In this document: piece by piece, positions 35,085 to 45,518 of the stretch | Layout of the letters: each line of letters starts with the position of its first letter | Numbering within the stretch: position 1 is the first letter of the stretch | From: Palaemon carinicauda | Lineage: Eukaryota > Arthropoda > Malacostraca > Decapoda > Palaemonidae | DNA: 64,000 bases | Assembly: GCF_036898095.1 (NCBI RefSeq) | Contig: NC_090739.1 | Span: 58,651,574-58,715,573, forward strand | Direction: 5' to 3' | Notes under the pieces: generated by a model | Database searches by the model: none | Told to the model about the DNA's origin: nothing | Seen by the model: the letters and a program-made list of their open reading frames with translations, nothing else | Program-made: the position numbers and the translations under genes

Positions 35085-37033
35085 ATGAAGTGCGAAAGCA
35101 ACTTCTGTGGAGTGAAGCGCCCGGACTTTTACGGGCACAAGGCGTGCCGGACCCACGCCCCCTGCGCCGCCAAGAGAGGCGACCTGAAATACTGGGACCC
35201 GCAGGACTGTACAGTCTGCAAGAGTCGTTTGGCCGAGGCGTTCGACGACCCTCCTTCAGCGGAGGCAAGGGACAACGCTCGAGAGAAGCTACGCAAGTGG
35301 GTGCGTGGCTTCCAGAAGAACGCCACTGGACCGTATCTCGCCAGCGGAGATTTGAGGGCCTTGTTGTTTCCAAAGGCATCCAAAGACTCTGTGATCCCCA
35401 GTGATCAGATCCCCACCGTCCAGCTCGTGGTGGAACCTGATATCGTCATGGCCCAGTCCATGCATGAGTGCCACTTGGATTCCGATAACGTGGAACGTAT
35501 GTCGGAAGTGTCGGAAGAAACGGAGAAGAACCTTATGGGCGAGGAACTCGACTATGAGGAAGATCAGGTGGAATATCCTGATTCGGAGTCCGAGGTCGCT
35601 CCCACTCTTACTCCCGCAGCGACTCCTGAACCGTCCGAGGAACCTGTTCCTTCGACTTCCGCCACCCCGGACCCTCTTCCATCGGGCACTCAGGAGGTCT
35701 TCAAGATGTTTGAAGCCCTCAGGGAAAGAAAACTTCGAGAGACCCAGGAGCAATTCCGGTCTACCCTAGTTAACTTTAAACAACCGAAACGGATTTCGGT
35801 TAAGGACCTCCCCTCTTGCTCGGATACTAACCCATGGAGATATGCCGAGCATATGCCGATCACGACTGGTAAGATCTTCATCAGTGAGAAGGTTGGCTCT
35901 ATCTTGTTAGAAGAAGTGGAATTCTTCCCTAACTTCAAGGCTTATCCGGACTGTTACGTCCGGCTCAGGTCCGAACCAGCCTCAAAGGAAGAGACCGAAC
36001 CGAAGGAAGTAATCGTGTTCGATCTTGCGAAGGCCCAGGCTATGCTAGCCAATGCGGTGAAGAGTAGGGGTTTCACCAACTCCAAGATGCCAGCGCTCAG
36101 TAAGAAGCACCCAACCTTCGTTGCGCCGAATGCTGCGACTTTCCCCTTTATCGAAAAGGCCTTCACAGCGGTCTTAAAGGCAGTGGAGGAAGGGAAACCT
36201 TGCCCTGCACTGGAGGAGTGCAGACCCTTCTCCCTTACCGTTCCTCCCGATGATAGGCACTGGAAAGACGTCCAGTCAACCTTCACGGTGGGGAAGTTAG
36301 AGCCTGATGTAGCCAGTTCAATGACGACCTCCCAAGGCTAAATGATCACCTCCTTCGTAGGGAACAGGATACGAAGGAGAGGCTTGCCGCATCGCTGTCC
36401 CTCCAGGTACAGCTTGAACTTATGGCCGGGGACACTAGAGTCCCGGACTTTTACATGATCCTAGCCAAAACACACTTGGCAACGGTGACTAAGGACCTGT
36501 ATAGCTTCACTAAGGCTCGCAGAGCCTGTCGTGAATTCGTGTTTGCCAGCGAGACGGTAAAACACGAACCCCGGAGGCTGATTTCCTCCAATATCTGGGG
36601 TAAATATCTCTTCCCCTCCTCCCTGGTGAAAGAGATTGCAGACAAGGCCGCCACGGAGAACAGGAACCTTCTCCATAAGTGGGGCATGTCGAGAAAAAGG
36701 AAATCCTCTCAGGACGATGGCCCTCAACCTAAGAGGAAGTCTCAGAAGCCGAAACCCCAGCAACGTCAACAGAGACGGCAGTTTCCGGGTTCCGCTACTC
36801 CCTAAGTGGCCGCACAGCCACAGCAGACCTTTCAGTTGGTCCCCCAACCGGTGGTGTCGCAGTCACCGGTCTTTACCCCTGCATTTGAGCAACATGCTAC
36901 TACCTTTCGTCCCAGAGGTAGGGGCTCAAACAGAGGTTCCGGCAGAGATTCGTCTCGCCGCCCCTCCAGAGGCAGAGGAGGAAGGGGAGCTAGCGGCCGA
37001 GGTGGTAAACCCTCGGGACACCAGAAGCAATGA
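35085..37033 (+). pseudogene. DIRS Gag-like protein, copy E (frameshift and stop)
   Basis: ATG 35085 lies nine bases into the exon. Residues 1-45 carry C3, C8, H18, C21, H24, C27, C42 and C45, a likely zinc-binding module. An acidic stretch lies near residues 145-175, then DLPSC, NPWRYAEHMPI and a conserved block to about residue 410. A seven-base deletion near 36310 relative to copy A ends this frame at 36341. The rest continues in another frame to a CAA-to-TAA stop at 36803-36805, then to the RG-rich tail and final TGA 37031-37033. Gag presumably packages element RNA; the family role is known for DIRS, but this domain's ligand is inferred. Confidence 0.84.
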
Positions 37034-37034
37034 A

Positions 37035-38859
37035 GTGCTTCCGGTGGGAGGAAGACTCCGCCAATTCCAGGATCGTTGAACCTTCGATCCCTGGGCACAC
37101 AGCATCGTCAAGAAGGGACTAGGCTGAGCTGGACGCAACCACCCCCAGCCTTCCAGCAATTCTTCCAACAGTCAACCCCCCTCCTGGAAGAATACGTCCT
37201 AGAACTCTTGAACAAGAAGGTGATCAGGAGGGTAAAGTCAACCAGGTTCCAAGGGAGACTATTTTGCGTTCCCAAGAAGGACTCCGACAAACTCAGAGTC
37301 ATTCTAGACTTATCCCCTCTCAACAAGTTCATTGCGAACAACAAGTTCAAGATGCTGACTCTGCAACCCTTCTGCCTCAAAGGGCCTATACGGTCTCCAT
37401 AGACCTGGCGGATGCCTACTGGCACATTCCAGTGAATCATCACGCTTCCTCCTACCTAGGATTTCGACTCCAAAGGAAAAGTTACGCCTTCAGGGCCATG
37501 CCCTTTGGGCTCAACGTGGCTCCACGGATCTTCACTAAGCTGGCAGACGCAATCGTCCAACAGCTCCGCCTTCAGGGCGTCCAAGTGATGGCCTACCTAG
37601 ACGACTGGCTAGTCTGGGCGTCATCTCCCGAAGATTGTGTAAGAGCCTGCAACAAAGTCACCCAGTTCCTAGAGCATCTGGGATTCAAGATAAACACCGA
37701 GAAATCTCGCCTCTCTCCAGCTCAAAAGTTCCAATGGTTGGGAATCCATTGGGATCTTCAGTCACACCGCCTTTCCATCCCACAGAAGAAAAGGAAGGAA
37801 ATAGCAGGGTCTGTCAGAAGACTTCTGAAATCCAAACGGATCTCAAGACGACAGCAGGAACAAGTTCTCGGCTCTCTACAGTTCGCCTCTGTGACAAACC
37901 CAGTGCCGCGGGAGTCTGGAGACGTTTCGCATCCATCGCTCGAAGAGACCTCAAGAGATGGCTTCCAAACAGACTTCGCTTACTCTTAAAGCCGTGGTCG
38001 GAAGCAAATGCCCTGAAAAGGTCCATTCCTCTTCAACACCCGCCTCCATCGATCAACATCCACACGGACGCTTCACTGGAGGGTTGGGGAGGTCACTCCC
38101 ACCAACAACAGGTTCAGGGAACATGGTCTCCCCTATTCAAGACGTTTCACATCAACATCTTGGAGGCCATGGCGGTTCTTCTCACCCTGAAGAAACTCTC
38201 CCTCGATCCACATCCGTCTGACTCTGGACAACTCGGTGGTAGTCAGATGTCTCAATCGTCAGGGCTCGAGATCGCCCCAGATAAATCAGGTACTTCTTCT
38301 GATCTTTTGTCTGGCAGAAAAGAAGAAATGGCACCTGTCTGCAGTTCACCTACAAGGATTCCGCAACGCTCTATCACGGACAAGCCCGATAGAGTCGGAA
38401 TGGTCTTTAGACGCAAGATCATTCTCCTTCATCTCTCACCAAGTCCCGGAACTTCAGATCGATCTCTTCGCAACGAGCGACAACAATCAACTTCCTCGAT
38501 ATGTGGCCCCGTACGAGGACCCCAAGGCAGAAGCAGTGGATGCCATGTCACTGGATTGGAACAGGTGGTCCAGGATATACCTATTCCCTCCCCCCAACCT
38601 TCTGCTGAAAGTCCTCTCCAAACTGAGAACCTTCAAAGGGACAGCGGCCCTAGTGGCTCCCAAGTGGCCCCGGAGCAATTGGTACCCTCTGGTCCTGGAG
38701 CTGCAGCCAACGCTGATCCCCCTACCGGGCCCAGTTCTCTCTCAACAAGTACAGAAGTCGACTGTCTTCGCTTCATCACTGAAAGTCAGGGACCTTCATC
38801 TCATGATTTTCTCTCCTTGGCCGCAAAGAAAAGGTTTGGAATCTGGAAGAAAAGTCTAG
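37035..38859 (+). pseudogene. DIRS RT-RNase H-Dam-like polyprotein, copy E (broken)
   Basis: GTG at 37035 takes the place of the usual ATG. SIDLADAYWHIP, FGLNVAPRIFTKL and YLDDWL (37594-37611) are intact, as are INIHTDAS and ILEAMAV. Lesions: TGG to TGA at 37077-37079; one base lost near 37126; ten bases near 37370; 22 bases near 37905; eight bases near 38207. A 12-base in-frame loss removes VTAD from VTADALSR, taking the last RNase H Asp. The Dam-like tail (LFPPPNLLLKVL) is open to 38859. Confidence 0.88.
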
Positions 38860-39782
38860 ACTTCCTCGAGGAATACAAGACTGAATCCACACGACGGCAA
38901 TACGAATCTTCCTGGAGAAAGTGGGTCTCATTCGTCAAAGCAAAAAATCCTACGGAAATCACCATTGATTTTTGCATGTCCTTCTTCATTCACCTTCATG
39001 GACAAGGCTTAGCAGCCAACACGATTTCCACCTGCAAATCGGCTTTGACTAGACCGCTACTGTACGCTTTCCAGATTGATCTGTCCAGCGATATCTTCAA
39101 TAAACTACCAAAGGCATGCACTAGACTACGCCCAGCACCTCCGCCAAAACCTATCTCTTGGTCCCTGGACAAGGTGCTCCATTTTGCCTCTAACCTGGAC
39201 AACGATTCGTGCCCTCTAAAAGACTTGACTCAAAAAGTTATCTTCCTTTTTGCTCTCGCCTCGAGAGCCCGAGTCAGCGAAATAGTGGCATTGTCAAGAG
39301 ACGAGGGTCATATCCTGTTCGTAGATACAGGAGAACTTACCCTCTTCCCTGATCCGACGTTTCTCGCAAAGAATGAACTACCCACCAAGAGATGGGGCCC
39401 TTGGAGAATCTGCCCACTGAAGGAAGATGTCTCTCTATGCCCAGTGGAGAGTCTTAAGGTCTATCTTCGAAGAAATTCAGACTTCGGTGGAGGACAACTC
39501 TTCAAAGGAGAAACATCGGGTAGTGACCTGTCACTGAAACAACTAAGAGCGAAAATCACCTACTTCATTCGCAGAGCGGATCCTGACAGTACACCCGCAG
39601 GTCATGATCCTAGAAAAGTCGCGTCTTCTCTGAATTTCTTCCAGAGCATGGATTTGGAAAGCCTCAAGAGCTTCACAGGGTGGAAATCATCGCGCGTTTT
39701 CTTCAAGCACTACGCGAAGCAAGTGCATGAAGTTAAACATTTCATGGTAGCCGCAGGTACTGTTATGAAACCTGCCGTTTAA
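38700..39782 (+). CDS. DIRS tyrosine recombinase, copy E (open)
   Basis: Uninterrupted from the RT overlap to the stop at 39780-39782. It joins and strand-exchanges the circular cDNA with target DNA. N-terminal SAM-like segment FIHLHGQGL and KSALTRPLLYAF; box I Arg at 39270-39272 (RARVSEIVAL); HDPRK with His 39603-39605 and Arg 39612-39614; candidate nucleophile Tyr at 39711-39713 (FFKHYAKQ). The Gly of box I seen in other copies (ASGARV) is Arg here. The start is uncertain because the frame is open far upstream; that upstream part is a mosaic of two frames caused by RT deletions and should not be read as protein. Confidence 0.85.
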   Translation, partial: AAANADPPTGPSSLSTSTEVDCLRFITESQGPSSHDFLSLAAKKRFGIWKKSLDFLEEYKTESTRRQYESSWRKWVSFVKAKNPTEITIDFCMSFFIHLHGQGLAANTISTCKSALTRPLLYAFQIDLSSDIFNKLPKACTRLRPAPPPKPISWSLDKVLHFASNLDNDSCPLKDLTQKVIFLFALASRARVSEIVALSRDEGHILFVDTGELTLFPDPTFLAKNELPTKRWGPWRICPLKEDVSLCPVESLKVYLRRNSDFGGGQLFKGETSGSDLSLKQLRAKITYFIRRADPDSTPAGHDPRKVASSLNFFQSMDLESLKSFTGWKSSRVFFKHYAKQVHEVKHFMVAAGTVMKPAV

Positions 39783-40631
39783 CTCTGCATAGAACAGTGA
39801 GTTACTTGGGACTTTAACTCTACGGGTGCCTGTGTTGACCCTCTTGTGATACATAGTGATTTCATGGACACTTAGTGTTTATAATAGACTGTTCTTATCA
39901 AGGTGAAATGTCATAGACTTCACATGAGTGCCACATGCTCTAGGGCATGATGTGTTTTTCCTTGAAAAAGACTGACGTTCCTCTGGAACTTGTGTTTCTA
40001 AAAGTGAAATTTCTTTCAGATTCAAGATTGAAGTCTTTTGTTTTCTATGTACATTATTCTTTATTATTGTAAATTAACTTTACACTTATTATTGCAATTG
40101 TTATCACAATAATCTGCAATCTATGAAATAAAATGTCTATTTTATTACATGTGCGTCTCTCTCCGCTCCTATTATTTATTATGAAATATGTGATTGTTAT
40201 AGTTTCATTTAACCCCTTCCTTTTGAATGAGAAGAATAATATAAATTTACTTATATTGTATACTCACTCATGCTGTGTAATATTCCTACCTGAATACTTA
40301 CCTTCGTCCTGCCTTCTAGACCAGATTGATTTCTCCTCCAAGGAGCGTAGTGATTATTTATCACTTACCTATGCTTGATAATATTTCTACCCGAATATTA
40401 ACCTTCTGTCTTGTCTCCGAGTCCTGCACGAACTCTCCGCAGGGTGAGTAGCCCTTCAATGATCACTTCGAGATATTGGTATGGTCCACCGGGACTTCTC
40501 TGCCAGGGGGGCAGGAAGCTGGATCCCCACGGAAACTCTAGCGAGGACACATTACATACCTCTATTCGAAGCCTTTGGCACTTGCATAAAAAGGGGAAAA
40601 TTTCCACGATACATTAATTCTCTGGTACACT
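39783..40631 (+). other. 3' UTR of copy E
   Basis: AATAAA at 40127-40132, followed within about 25 bases by ACATGTGCGTCTCTCTCC. Non-coding otherwise. Confidence 0.7.
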
Positions 40632-40724
40632 TCCATCAGGACGTCATGGCTTGAGCCCAAAAAACGGATTTGGAGCGAAGCGAAAAATCTATTTTTGGGT
40701 GAGATAGCCATGACGTCCTGATGG
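40632..40724. repeat. ICR hairpin, copy E
   Basis: A 93 bp palindrome with GACGTC in both arms, matching copy A. Confidence 0.82.
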
Positions 40725-40805
40725 ACCCTCCCGTCTATTCTAGTCCAGCCTTTCAGGCCCCGCCCTGTCCTGCTGTATCATGGAGATTAGCAAGAAGCTG
40801 GCATC

Positions 40806-41136
40806 AGGATGAGGACGGACGTGACGTCATTTAGCAATGGCGCCCGTTTGTTTACGTTTCGAGTACCAAAAGCAGCCACGGATGAGTGTAACTGTGGAAC
40901 GGCTCCCCAGTTATTCTCCACCTTCATATCGAAGTGTTAACTCTATATGGGGTGCAGATAGCTATGTGGCGTGTTAATACATGCGTTCCCTGTTGATATA
41001 CGATATCCTAGAGGGAAACCTTTAGGGTACCCGCACCAGAAGTTAAAATTCTGTGATAACCTTTAGTTTAATTCTCTGGGAATATCCCTGTAGTTAAATA
41101 TACCCTAGGAAGCTACTGAAGGAACCTTCCATCAGG
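40806..41136 (+). repeat. Inverted terminal repeat, 3' side of copy E
   Basis: Pairs with 32350-32689; ends CCATCAGG, then copy F leader sequence begins. Confidence 0.9.
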
Positions 41137-43643
41137 CGCTATATTCAATATGGCAGTTATTCTTATTTTTGTAGTGAATTCGCACGGTGGTGTTTCCTGT
41201 TGATCTAACGTTTTTGATCGACATTGTGAGGATTATTATGCAATATCCAGCTTCTTTCACCTCTGGAAAGTTGATTATTGATTCTTTATAGTGTATAATT
41301 TTTAGCTCCTGCTTCACAGTGAAATTAGAGTAATTTATTTGTGTTAAGGAGCTAGGCCTGTTACCGAAGGCGCCATGGGCGCTATCGTTCGTTATTCGTT
41401 ATTTCCAGGTCGTAATAGCATTAATAATTTATGAAAGCTATTTAGGCATAATTATACTAGTAAAGATATATTTTCATGCATAATTTCCTCATTCTTTGTC
41501 GATCGTATACATTAGAGTTTCGGCGATTTAGGTAACCGAGATCTCGTCTTGCCTAGGCGATGTACTATACTTTCGGACATTATCCCCGTTTACCCTCGTG
41601 TATCGTTTTATTAACTCAATGAGAGATAGTAAATCTCCTAGAATTATATAACTAGATACTTGTCTTTTGTAGAGATTTAAGGGTAATCCCTCCTTCCCTC
41701 TGAGTGCCACAACCCTTTCTGGTCTTGCCATAGAGTAGTTCACTCCGGCTTGACTAGGCTAGGGTTTTCTGTCTCCCACCTTTGACGGCGAGAGCCGGCT
41801 TTGGTTTTCGACAGAACCTCAGAGTATTCAGTCTTTTTGCCGGCGGCAGAGCTACAGGGTGAGTAGTCACTTCCCTGCCGGCTTATAGCTGCCGGCATAG
41901 GAGGCTAAGCCTCCCTAGGCCGCACCTGAAGTGGTAGTATGAAGCCGCCACCTTCTCCCCTGCGGTCTAGAAGACTAGTTCTGTGTTGGCAGACCCTAGG
42001 CTGAAGAATAGACATTCTTCTGCCGCCTAGGACGGCGCCGACACTGAAACGTTGTTTCTCCTGTGTTGAGAGGCAGCGGCAATCCTGCCGCGGCCTCTTA
42101 ACACCACTTCGGCAGACCCTAGGCTGAAGAATAGATATTCTTCTGCCGCCTAGGATGGCGCCGATATTGAAACAGAGTTTCTTACTTGTGTGGTAGGGGC
42201 GGCAACTTCTTCCACACTTTATACAGGACCCTTTTCCCTGCCCCCTCTGACCTTTAGCGATGACTTAGCCATCGCATTCTTTGTGGCCGTCGTCCTGCAA
42301 TCTCACCGCTTGCCTGGTGGGTTGCGGGGCCGGCTTGGCTCCTATATAAGCAGCTGTTTAGTCACTCCACTCAGTCTTTCCCTTATGGACATAAGGATCC
42401 GGGAAGGTTGTGCCGGCTAAGGGGGCTGCTGGTGGGAGACCCCTCTGCCGCTGAAGGTTATTCAGTCCTCCCTTGGACTGCCATCCACAGTCCTGTAACC
42501 GGCAATGCCGGCAACGGACTTTGCGGCTGGATGGATGCCTGAATGATGCATTCTCCCCTTCCATTTGAACCTTCTTTCTGGAGGAAGGCAGTAAGATTAT
42601 ATACTTACATCCTTATTTAGTGTAAACATACATTTTAATAAGGCAGCCCTTCACTCCATGCTTTTTCTCTCTCTATCAGCTAATGCTGCCAGGTACTAAC
42701 CCGGCCGGCAGCATGTCGGCTGGGCCGGTGCCATCAGGTACTTCCTCAGTTGGCGGCATGCCAACTGTACCTGTTCCGCCAGGTACTAACTAGCCGGCTA
42801 TATGCCGGCCGGACTGCGCTGCCAGGTACTAGCTCTGCCGGCGATATGCTGGCTAAACTACAGTATATGATTATACAGTAGCCAGTATATTTGCAGTAGA
42901 GTATATACTGCAGATAGAAAACTATTGTATATATTTTACAGTAGTTATTTCCAACATATCTTGTGTATCCTTGCCCAGTCTTTTGCTGAGACCAAACCTA
43001 TATTGAAAGTACTCTGATTAGAAATCAGTTTACAATTTACCCTACAATATTGAATATTCTAGAAGGGTCAGTGGTAGTACACTTTTCTATCCCTAAAGGT
43101 TAGAACCCTTATCTTTGAGTTTCCCTGATCAGGAAACTCTATAGTTTTATTATTGGAAGGGAAGGTCACAACAATTGGCTGAGTGGGATACACAAGTATG
43201 TGTCTTTTCTAATTTCTAGTCCAGTCGGCGACATGCCGGCCGGACCGTGCCGCCAGGTGCTAGCCATGCTGGCAACACACCGGCTGAACTACAGTATATG
43301 ATTATACAGTAGCCAGTATATTTGCAATATAGTACATACTGCAAACAGAAAACTATATTATTATTATACAGTAGTTAATTTCTAACATATCTTGTGTACC
43401 CTTGTACAGGCTCTTTCTGAGACCGAACCTATATTGAAAGAATAGAATTCCTTCAATACTCTGATTGGAAATCAGTTAATACTTACCCCACAATATTAAA
43501 TAATTAGAAGGGTCAGTGGCAGTGTACACTTTTTCTATCCCTAGGGGTTAGAACCCTTCTCTTTCGAGTTGCCCTGATAAAGGAAACTCTTTATCTTTAA
43601 TATTGGGGAGAGGTTTCAGCAACTGGCTGGGAGGGATACACAA
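41137..43643 (+). other. Leader of copy F
   Basis: About 2.5 kb. Contains repeated CTAGGCTGAAGAATAG blocks at 41990-42180, many CCGGC words, and a tandem duplication of a ~430 bp unit (see separate entry). No gene. Confidence 0.6.
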
Positions 43644-43665
43644 GTATGTGTCTTTCCCTATTTCT
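42795..43665 (+). repeat. Tandem duplication in copy F leader
   Basis: Two units of about 430 bp, each running from a CCGGC-rich start through CAGTATATGATTATACAG and GAAGGGTCAGTGG to ACACAAGTATGTGTC. Anchor words repeat at 42861 and 43292. The splice donor is duplicated with the unit. Confidence 0.8.
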
Positions 43666-43774
43666 TTCTAGCTTACTATCCTAAGCTATAATGATTAAAA
43701 TATGAATAATTGGATATCTGTTTATCATGTGAGATAAACAATCGTATACTCATTTTGTTTTCCTTTCTTTACAG
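43644..43774 (+). other. Leader intron, copy F
   Basis: Donor CACAA|GTATGTG (second of two copies), acceptor TTCTTTACAG, 131 bp. Confidence 0.65.
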
Positions 43775-43786
43775 GAGGAACCCCAT

Positions 43787-44685
43787 ATGAAATGCAATGC
43801 AATCTTCTGCAATCTTAGGAGTAAGTACTTTTATGGTCATAAAGCATGCAGGTCTCATGCCTCCTGCAGCATTATTACCGAATCCCTACAATATTGAGAC
43901 CCCTAAGTCTGCAATATCTTCCGGACCTTAGTGACCGAAGGTTTTGATGACCCCAAATCAATGGAGTCTAGGGATGCGGCATGTAAAAAGCTACGCAAAT
44001 GGGTAAGAGGGTTCCAGTAGAACTCTCCGGGACCATACCTACCTAGCGATAGGATGCGTAGCTTACTGTTCCCGAAAGCGGGTAGTGAAATGGTTGTGCC
44101 CCAAGCACGACTTGCACCTCCCCGCGTCCAGATTGCCATCGAGATGGATGGCAGGAAGGCACCTCTGGAAGAAGATGATGATGTTGTGTCGGAATTCCTT
44201 CCGTCTGTGCCGGCCCCAGAGCTGTTACCCTCGACGTCTTCACCTTCTACACCTCCATTAGACAATACGAGCCAGGCACTGGCCCATCTTATGGATTTAA
44301 TGGAGAACATTCGCAAACCAGGCGGAACAAGGGAAGCGAAATTCAAGAGAGAGCTCTGTGAAGCTCCACTTATCACCTCCCAAGGGTAATTCAAGCGACC
44401 CAGAGGCCAAGACCTCCCGACCTGCTCCAAAACCAATCCCTGGAGGTATGCGGAGCTTATGCCGATTTTGAACGGCAAACTCTACATCTCAGAGAAGATT
44501 GGAGCTGTCCCCTTAGACGACATCCAGTTTTGGCCAAGCTTTAACGCTTTCCCTGATTGCTTCATTCGACTGAAGCATGAACCAATGTCAAAAGAGGAGA
44601 CAGAACCGAAGGAGGTCATGGTTTTTTACCATGATAAGGCACAGGCTCTCTTGTCAAGTAGCCTGAGACAGGCGGGTTATTCTGT
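43787..44685 (+). pseudogene. DIRS Gag-like protein, copy F (truncated)
   Basis: ATG 43787. The Cys/His domain is recognisable but is interrupted by a TGG-to-TGA stop in the YWDP motif and further stops. A deletion shortens the region before the acidic segment, and a TAA lies at 44387-44389. The conserved core (YAELMPI, ISEKIGAVPLDDIQFWPSF) is open until the inversion junction near 44685. Confidence 0.82.
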
Positions 44686-45517
44686 TACTCTTCCCTGTTG
44701 GTGTCTTGAAATCCTGTTGGATTTCAGTAGTCTCTTGACAAAATCCGCGATCTCTCTCCTCTTCATTGGTGGAATGTAGAGGCGGTGTGACTGCAAGTTC
44801 CAATGGATTCCCAACCATCGAAACTCTTGAGCTGGAGAGAGGCGAGACTTCTTGTAATTGATCTTGATACCCAGATGTTCCAGGAACTGGATCACCTTCG
44901 TGGCTGCCTGCAGACAAGCAGTCTTGGATGCTGCCCACACCAGCCAGTCGTCCAGGTATGCAACTACCTGAACGCCTAAGCGTAGCTGTTGTACGACTGT
45001 GTCTGCAAGTTTCGTGAAAATCCTTGGGGCTATGTTTAGTCCAAAGGTCATGGCTCTGAAGACATACTTTGTCTTCCGTGGCTTGAATCCTAGGTAGGAG
45101 GAGAGGGGGCGACTGACTGGAAGATGCCAGTAAGCATCTGCCAGGTCTATTGAGACTGTACGCCCCATTCGGTAACAGGGTCCTTATGTGTTGTAGGGTT
45201 AACATCCGGAACTTGTTGTTCTCGATGACCTTGTTGAGTGGAGACAAGTCTAGAATGACTCTGAGTTTGTCCGAGTCCTTGGGAACACAAAACAGCCTTC
45301 CATGGAATTTGATGGACTTTGCTTTCCTTATAACCTTTTTGTTCAAGAGTTAAGTATATTCTTCCAATAAGGGGGTGGAGTGTTGGAAGAATTGAGGAAA
45401 TGAAGGTGGAGATCTTTTCCATTTCCATCCTATTCCATTCTTGATTAGGCTGTGGGCCCAGGGATCGAAGGTCCAACGATCCCGAAAGTGGAGAAGCCTT
45501 CCTCCTACCTAGAGTAT
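44685..45517 (-). pseudogene. DIRS reverse transcriptase, copy G (partial)
   Basis: The gag-RT junction reads TGA-G-ATA, so the usual ATG is ATA. The palm is recognisable through SIDLADAYW, FGLNIAPRIFTKL and YLDDWL. One Lys codon of VPKKD is missing in frame, and a two-base loss in GAYTVSIDL near 45160 shifts the frame. The gene ends at the inversion junction after the RISRRQQ-like segment. Confidence 0.83.
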
Positions 45518-45518
45518 C

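Larger units (their letters stand above)
32336..41136 (+). mobile_element. DIRS1-like retrotransposon, copy E, full length
   Basis: About 8.8 kb, same subfamily as copy A but on the plus strand. Terminal repeats 32350-32689 and 40806-41136 pair. Gag and RT are damaged by small deletions, while YR is open. Copy E interrupts a terminal-repeat fragment on its left and copy F on its right. Confidence 0.92.
41137..44685 (+). mobile_element. DIRS1-like retrotransposon, copy F, 5' and 3' truncated
   Basis: Closest to copy H. It lacks its 5' terminal repeat (copy E sits there) and ends inside gag, where it joins copy G tail to tail. Confidence 0.85.

Noticed and set aside
37635..39782. A 715-codon open frame in copy E read as one protein
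   Set aside because: It alternates between the recombinase frame and the RT frame because of deletions near 37905 and 38207; only the C-terminal part (from about 38700) is a real gene.
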